Assembly (NCBI RefSeq): GCF_021462225.1
Contig: NC_061812.1
Span: 38,241,175 to 38,305,174 of the forward strand
DNA length: 64,000 nt
Origin: Girardinichthys multiradiatus
Taxonomy: Eukaryota > Chordata > Actinopteri > Cyprinodontiformes > Goodeidae
Direction: 5' to 3'
The translations under genes were made by a program, and so were the position numbers. The stretch's first letter is position 1, and each line of letters begins with the position of its first letter. The notes under the pieces are model-generated. The model was given only the letters and a program-made list of their open reading frames with translations. It ran no database searches and was not told where the DNA came from. This document shows, piece by piece, positions 56,641-64,000 of this stretch.

Positions 56641-59600
56641 ACACAGATGTTGTATATTGAGACGCATTTACCACTAAATACATCTTTCATTCATAAGTAC
56701 TGTGCACCTTTCGGTAAAATGGCTGGTAACACGAACATTTCTGCAGGTGTAGAAGCAAGCAGGGTGTTATCTTGTATTCTCTTCATCCTTCTTTCTTTCC
56801 TCCATTCTATTCTCCTTCTCTATCTTTTCCTTTTTGCCCCCTTTCTCTCTTTCATGCTTCTTTTTTTTCCCTTTCCATTTCTGTCTCCGTGTCCATAACA
56901 ACTGAAATAATTCCAAAGCAGTTTCTAATAAAGTTTCTTTTTATGAATATCAAGCAGAGCTTTAAAGCGTTAGCTGTAATGCTCCACTTGTGAAAGTGAA
57001 TCTGTTGGGCTTTTTCCAGGCACTCAGACAATAATTCTGAGTGCTTCTCTGCCGGACAGGACACGGTAAAAAAAAAAAAAAAGAAAGGTAAAAGTAGAAA
57101 TCCAAGGAAAGAGAGAGATGCCACACATGCTCCCTCTGTGGTGAGCAGGAGGTTTTACAGATACAGTAAGGGATGTACAACTGGTCTCGTGCTGCTCACC
57201 TCAGGGTATCACAAAGTCCCTGAACCCCTTCTATGTACTTACACTTTCTAACACACAATACAGCAACATAAGCAGACACACATACCAGCAAGCACACGCA
57301 TAAACTAATTTGTGCTGGATTGAACTCAACAACTGGAGCCAACATGGGGCAGGCATATTATTCATTCCTGGAGGGAATTGTGTCATTACTGACAATCAGA
57401 CATAAATACCCCTTCACCAAGGGTTAATAGCTGTCCATCAAACAGCAGTGACACACACAGGGCTGAATGTGCCCGGTGTGGACACACACAGTATGGGTGC
57501 CTGCAGTGGTATACCAAGGGTACTTATGAAGATTGGGGAGAAAAATGTGGAGAAATTAAAGAACAGGTAGAAGACAAAGGGTAATGTCAGATTAACATGT
57601 CTAAAAAAGAAAGAAACATACCACCCATACACCTAATGCCAGTGGAAACATTATCTTGACAATTCACAAAGAAGTTTCACTTAAAAAAATTGACAATACT
57701 TGAGTGTTGTCTTGTAGGGTGCTTCGCTCAGAGCAAGAATTATTTCATTAGACTGAAGGAATGCATAACAGTCGGGGAATAGCATGCCTAATCACCTCCA
57801 AGACCAGGTACAACAAACCAGCAGCTGTATATGAAAGGGCCAACATTTCCCACTTTGTTCCTAATACTGCACAGCCAATCAAAATTAATTTATTTTAATG
57901 TATGCACACAGAAGGTCAATTATCCAAATGATTCCAGTTTAGATTGCACCTGATCTTGGGAGCCTATGAGCCATGGAAAGGGCAGATGGGTGTTCTTTGC
58001 AAGGCAAATCACCACCCCAACCCTCTTTTTTGTGTCACCTCCCCACCATTTACATATCCTAATTCATGGACCGTTTGCTCACCTTTAGTGAAATGCATTC
58101 CAATAACAGATAACTTAACATTTAACTTGTGCAGAAGGCATCAGAGAATGACGAGGCTTCCAAGACTAAAATTTCCATATAAGAAATGATAAACAAGCTC
58201 AGCATTTCATTTTAAAAGGTTTTAGAAATAGGAAAGAAAATCAGATTTTCACCAATTAAGAACATTTGGTAAATACAACCTTAAATGAACATTGTATAAC
58301 ATAGTACATTATACATATATCATTAATTATTGATTCAATTTTGTGTTGTCTTTACAGTGTTGCTTTAGTTGGTTGAGGTGAAGACCTTGGTTCATTTAGA
58401 GGGCTTCTTGTCATATAGTCCAAAGCAACTTCTGCAACAACTACAGCAACTTCTCAATACATAAACATCACAGTTCTGCACCCAACAGTCAGATATTACA
58501 TTTGGTGACATAAGGTAGTACATGTTACAGGGATTAAAATACCAGCTCATATAACCCAGTTTGTAAATGTAATTGATAATTCTTCCTCATACACAAGCGA
58601 ATGAATACATCTCAAACCCATCTAGCAGTGCATACTATAGACACAGACACATCTTGGAAGCAAGCTTTCTAGTCATTATTGGATGGAGAAGGACCAGAGC
58701 AATAATACTTTATTATTAGAATGGGATGGCATTGTGTTTAGCCTCAATACTGATTACTTAAAAGCATGAGCTGAAAAGGGTTAAAAAATGTCTTTGTAAA
58801 AGTGTGCCGATTCCTCTGTGAAACAGCAAAACCCTTTGATTTGCCTCACACTTACCAGAAGTGGCATTGCTACATAGGTTTTCATCTAAATGCTTTTTAT
58901 TCAGTCTCACAGCAAAATAAAATAAAATCAGAATACATGAAAAGCTAAAGTTACTAAGTAACTCCTTTAAACTGTGAGGCAAGACAAGATAGGTAGAAAT
59001 TAAATACAGTAAAAAGTTTATAGTGAACAGCAGAGAAATAAAAATGCCTGAGCTAGTGATTGTGGATGAATAAGAATGAAAGTTAACAGCTGGTATCAAT
59101 ATTACAAGTGAAGGGGAGAGGCTAATGAAAGGCAAGAATGAACATACAGCACAAACCTCGATTCTACAAGCTCAATGATTTGTTCTTCAGTCTCTTCAGA
59201 GATCAATTCATTGACTTAATGCATAATTCTGAACTCAATAGAACACACAGTTTTCACTCTCCATTTTGGTTTTGAGCCATCCTTAACTCCTCATGGGGTT
59301 CCTACGAGGTCTGGAGAAGTAGATTTTAAATTTACAGAAACAGATGAACCTGATCACAACAGATGGGAACAATTAAAGTTTCATTTTCAAAGACCTGCAC
59401 ATGGATCCAAAAACACTTTTCTTTCTGCTTCTTCCTGAACTAAAAGCTACTGCATTAAACATTTCAATGATCTCAAGTTTCATCAAACTGAGGAGGAGAA
59501 TTTTTTATAGGAGAAAGGAAGCCACCAGTGGCTCCCTGGTTGATATTTTGCTCTGCTGACTTTTGATAGAGCTTAGGAGCAGAGAATAGCATATTAATTA

Positions 59601-62600
59601 GCCATTAAGGGTTGCCTCAGATATTAGAGGTCTCAAAGAAAGCAATAAAAGTCTCAGGAGAAACTAAAGAGCCTGACTAACTTCCAGATCGATAGAGGTC
59701 AGGACTACAGGCTCACTCTATATCATGATGGCCTAAATTAAGTTCAACTAATAATATGCCCTTTGAACTCCAACTTGACTTGAGATGTCAGAACATTGTA
59801 TGGCTTATTTTATTTGGGAATATTGGCAAAGCATTTAAGCGGGCTGCTAATGGCAGAATTCACCCAACCTGGGGCACATTTCCCCACGTTTGCCTTTATA
59901 ACTCAGAAACTAGTACCTCTTGTTCCAAAGTGCTTACACTGTGTTGTTAAAAAAAGAAGTGTTGCAACATAATGGCAAACTTTCTGAGTTTGTGTTTCCA
60001 CAAAACAAATTTCTCACCTTTTTTCCCTAGCTTAATAGTATTTCAGAGTCAAATATAAGATGTAATACATCAGCTTTTTTAGCACCATTTTCTAACCTAC
60101 ATATTACAATGTAAAGAATAAGACAATATATTTACAAATCATCTGTCTCATAGCATAATTGCCTGAGTCATATTTTGGCTTACTGTTAACAATATCTATT
60201 AAAAATACAATGTGCTTGCTGAAAAAATTTGTTTTTTCTTGGTGTCTAAAACCATTCAAATATGACTTAGGCATTTATGATATGTGACCAACTAAATGCA
60301 AAAATATCAACCTTTTTATGACAAATTCAGAAAATAGGGTCTTAATCATCAAATGATAACCTCACACTTATACAGACAATTCCAGTTATCACCTTAGGAA
60401 CAATTCCTCGAAGTGCATATGATCTACAATAATGTCTCAGATCAGAGACGTTGTTCTAGTTCATTTAGTCATGTTAAAAACACATATGTGAAGCCAGGAC
60501 GTCAGACTCTTAAACAGAAAACTGAAAGAAGCCTTGTACGTAGTAAAAATATACTTTTTTGTAAAAATAATCAACTACAGTAACTATTACTTCATACATG
60601 CATTAAAGATATTACGCCTGTGGTTCATACATTAAACTACTTTTAAACAGAGTGAGATGCATTATAGCAAAGTAGTGCAGATTCAGTTCAGGTATGTTGT
60701 TGGCATACACTGATTATTCTGGGAATTAGTTGGAATGTTTTAAAGAGATTTTGAAAGAGACATTGAACACCCATCTGTCATGTCACAAAGTTTGAGAATA
60801 CATTTTTACACCATAAAGCGTGGTAAATCTGATAACTGTAAGGGTTATTGGTTGACAACAGCAAATACAGCCTGCATGGAGCCTGCAGAGGTTCTCTCAT
60901 ACTACAGTCTCAGTAGTTATAAGCTGTGGTCTGGAAGTATTTTATCTGTACTGATAGATGTAGCACTGCACTAAGAGTCAAAAAAGGGGAGGGTTAACGA
61001 ATGTGTGGGTTCTGCAAATCACAGTGATAAAACTCCACTCTATTCATTTCTCTACCCCACTCCATAGTCACGCTGCACCTTTAAAACCACCAGTGCGTTC
61101 TCCCCTCCCACCTTCAGTGAACCAGTCTGTCAGTAAGTTAAGAATAAAAAGGAACACTCCCATCTTACTACTCCATCAAGCCACTGTCCCATACAGCAGT
61201 CAACCACAGATGCCTTCCACTAGCCTGTTTATGTGAGTGTGTGCGAGTGTGTGTGTGTGGCAGCGAGGAATGGAAGTCTACTTCCGCAAGATGAGCTCCA
61301 GTGATTACAGCCTGAGACAGTTTTCTAATTATTCTGTCAAACATCAATCCTGGGGGCTGATGCAGGCTGTCCTGCGGCCTGATGGACAATGTAATCACTG
61401 CTAGGACAACCCCCACCACAATCTTCCAACCCATTTTACACATCCATCCAGCCATTCCCTCCTTCCCGCTCATCTTCTGCAGTTTCTCATTTTGCTGTCT
61501 TTACAGTGCTTCAACAGAACTTTTACTTATGCTTCTCTGCCAAAGCTCTGCAGTACATTTTTCATCTCCACAATTTATATCAGCAATCTAGATTCTTGCC
61601 CTAGGATAGAGCACTCTTACCTGCTATCAGGAAAACACTAAAAATAAGTGCAAGTGCAAAAATGTGGTAAGGAGGACACAAAAAGGGGTAACAATATTAA
61701 TTATGAAAGACAAGTCCTGAGGCTCAAACTGAAATATAAACCATGTTGAAAGCCCTAATCCCATAACCCCTCTAAAGTATAGTAAAGTATTTTAGGTTGT
61801 AGAATACCATTCTGACAGTTACTTCACTAGTTTGACTCTATTACAAATTTAATTTCGTAGAGAGATAACCACAATAAAGCCGAAGGTTACCAAAGACGGT
61901 GAGGAATATTGTTAAAGTGGCAGTAGTTTGGAATATTATGAGGATTTATACAGAGATTAGGCTGCAGTGATAAGGAACATTATGTGCATTAGGTATAACT
62001 AGGGTTGTTTCTTGGGACAGGTCTCACCAGATCTTTCAGTTTAAATACAAAATTCATCATCCTCAGTGGAAATATTTAATTAAAGGAAGCGCAGACTTCT
62101 GCTTTCCATGACAGAAATAAATGCTCTTCTGAAAGTCTTTTTAGAGGCTCTAACTGGTAAAATTATAATGTTTTACATAGTTTATGTACTAAAATACATA
62201 TTAAAGGGAGTTTACAAGAATGTTGAACTATATGTGATTTTGGGTTTGAATGGAGCAGACACGTTGCTGTCGCTTGTGTGTGGTTATTCTTCCTACGATA
62301 CACATCCCGCATTCTAATTATTAAAGATCTGTGGATTATTACAAACTTATTCTGAGGCAGAAATGATTTTATTTGAGTTTCAGAGGTTAACTTCTGTGAA
62401 ATAGTCAGAAATTATGTCTTTGGACAGCTGGTTGTAATCCTGATCAGAACTCTCCTCTCCTTTCTTCCACATAGGAAGTCTGATAATTACTGTTCCTTTA
62501 AAATCCACTCTAGCTACACGTTTTCACTGTTTGGAGTAGCAAACCATAACTGCAATGAAACAATGCTATTGTGGTCTGATTTCACTGCTTTTAAATTTTG

Positions 62601-63230
62601 TTATGGACCCCGGTTGGTCAAAAGATCAAAGATCAACATAACACTTCTGTAGGAGAGAGGCCTAGGTCGATAAAAAGGTTCTGTGTGAAAAAACGTTCAG
62701 GAACCCCTAGTTGAAACATGCCTAGTGACAACCGACATTGTATCATAATGAATACAGCTAGCATTGATAATTGGGAGAAATTGTACTTTGGCAAATTTGG
62801 CAAAAACAAACCTTGATAAAGTCAAGGTCAATTCTAGCCAGCAGTGATCATCCTTGCTCCAATCTGGTCAGAAGTATAGGCCAATGGCATCAAAGTGAAA
62901 TAGATTTGTTTTTCCTTTTTTTGAAAGCAAATAATTTAGCCTAATTAAAAAAAACAAACAAAAAAACCTTTATAGCCTAGTATGATTTTGAGCCTTGCAA
63001 GTACACATGCAGCATGCACACCCACATGTAAGACAAGGCTATGGTTTTGTTTTTGACTGGGTCCATATGAACCTCTCCGACCCTGTAATCATACAACATG
63101 TGCAAGCAGTGCTGGTAGCCAACATCCTTTCAAACACATGCCAAACTGCTACACAAAAGTGTTGGTAGGAGTTTAGGAAAAATCTAAAACATATTTACAA
63201 TATGTCACCTGTATATGTTACTTTTTAATT
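56641..63230. other. Intronic stretch, gene-free
   Basis: No exon or RNA gene is recognised over 6.6 kb. A pyrimidine-rich tract runs 56785-56890 and an A run occurs at 57067-57082. Two repeat-free blocks, 59455-59660 (with tagcatattaattagccatt near 59587) and 61255-61410 (with cctgagacagttttctaatt near 61310), are plausible conserved elements but untested. Confidence 0.45.
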
Positions 63231-63425
63231 GTTTCTTGCGGCATTAGTGGCCACTATTTTTTCACACTTTTTCAACAGTAAGGTGACAGGAAAGGAGTGG
63301 AGAGAGGGGCAAGACACGCAGCAACAGCTGCCTGGGCTGGGAGCCGAACCCGCAACAGGCTGCGTCGAGAACTGAAGCCTCTGAATATGGGCCGCACGTT
63401 TTTCCCCTGCGCCATCGCCGCTCCC
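63231..63425 (-). mobile_element. tRNA-derived SINE with RNA polymerase III promoter boxes
   Basis: On the minus strand the 5' end reads ggagcggcgatggcgcaggg. An A-box-like TGGCGCAGGGG is at 63414-63404 and a B-box GGTTCGGCTCC at 63350-63340, the spacing of a tRNA-related head. The body (tgcgtgtcttgcccctctct then cctttcctgtcaccttactg) and the 3' end (gtggccactaatgccgcaag) match the truncated copy at 22122-22204. Such SINEs move with LINE machinery. It does not fold as a usable tRNA as far as I can judge. Confidence 0.85.
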
Positions 63426-64000
63426 TGACAGTGAGAGGTTTTAAGATCCCAACTGAGGGATAGTTTAAATGCAATTAAATATAAGCTTTTTTAAATTATT
63501 AACCTCATCAAGAGTCACGGATGGGTCACTATTATTTCGTACTTCTTCCCACCACTTGAATATGTACAGACACTTTGTACAACATTCCACCATTTTTGTT
63601 TTCTTGTTCTATTTTTCTTCTGTTCTCTTCAACCTTCTGTATATGCTATAACATATAAAAAAATTATTGAAAAAAGCATTTACAAGTACCATGACAGATT
63701 AAAAGTTTAAAATAAGTCATTTATTAGTCCTAAGTCATTGTCATTTAAGATAGAAGTCTTATACTGTTGACTAAAAACATAAATATACATGAAGACAGTA
63801 GTCATATAATCTGATGTTATGAAAGATTGGCAGGACAGTCATTTAATTACATGTCAAATACCAACCTAAACAATCTGTTGGGACAGTGAGCTTGCAGTGG
63901 CTTGATGGTAAAGTGTAGTATGCATTCAACAGGCACTTATTAGGTACTCTGGTTCAATTGCTTGTGAACACAAAACTTTACAGCTATGCACATGTCAGCA
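63426..64000. other. Intronic stretch, nothing recognised
   Basis: AT-rich sequence to the window end. No gene, exon or repeat family is recognised. Confidence 0.4.

Larger units (their letters stand above)
40623..64000 (-). other. SUCLG2: Partial upstream intron of SUCLG2 (more than 23 kb)
   Basis: Everything from the acceptor of the exon at 40502-40622 to the window end appears to be one intron, because no exon for the preceding part of the beta subunit was found. I looked on the minus strand for the expected FLDLGGG-type motif of the preceding exon and did not see it. The intron holds Tc1-like copies (42936-43702, 46146-46896, 47588-49180, 50515-50830), LINE fragments (52695-52800, 55130-55250), an inverted repeat pair (55817-56395), a GC-rich repeat (56395-56640) and a SINE (63231-63425). 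Confidence 0.7.

Noticed and set aside
1..64000. CRISPR arrays, operons, phage or plasmid modules
   Set aside because: Nothing of this kind is present; exon-intron structure and repeats show vertebrate nuclear DNA.

Overview
The window looks like nuclear DNA from a ray-finned (teleost) fish. The only host gene I can support is on the minus strand: the last two coding exons of SUCLG2, the GDP-specific beta subunit of mitochondrial succinyl-CoA ligase. Everything else is intron, 3' flank, interspersed repeats and probable non-coding regulatory DNA. The teleost call rests on the vertebrate-type exons plus many repeats I recognise as common in fish genomes: several Tc1/mariner families, a CR1/L2-like LINE, and a tRNA-derived SINE. 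The species is not determined.

Layout. 1-28.8 kb is the 3' flank of SUCLG2 (in human the neighbour on this side is KBTBD8, but no exon of it is seen here). It holds degraded Tc1-like copies (0.6-1.55, 11.45-11.9, 20.0-20.3, 21.4-23.0, 24.5-26.4 and 27.0-27.3 kb), a nearly full-length LINE of about 3.15 kb at 14.8-17.9 kb inserted into another repeat, and several moderately GC-rich, repeat-free blocks with homeodomain-type ATTA motifs. 28.8-30.0 kb is the 3' UTR and the terminal exon. 30.0-40.5 kb is the last intron, 40.5-40.6 kb is the penultimate exon, and 40.6-64.0 kb is part of the intron before it, which is more than 23 kb long.

The repeats record a layered history. A Tc1-like copy (24788-26035) sits inside an older Tc1-like copy. 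A truncated SINE (22122-22204) sits inside another, with a 6-bp target duplication. The LINE splits a teleost repeat. A young-looking Tc1-like element of 1593 bp (47588-49180) has long matching terminal inverted repeats, a TA duplication and a transposase with a complete DD34E triad, broken only by one stop and one frameshift that I can see.

No new biological system is evident. The best targets for follow-up are the young Tc1-like copy, the nested insertions, the short telomere-like tract inside a transposon, and the candidate conserved non-coding blocks around SUCLG2. Repeat names come from recognition of sequence patterns, not from a database search, so family labels are approximate.
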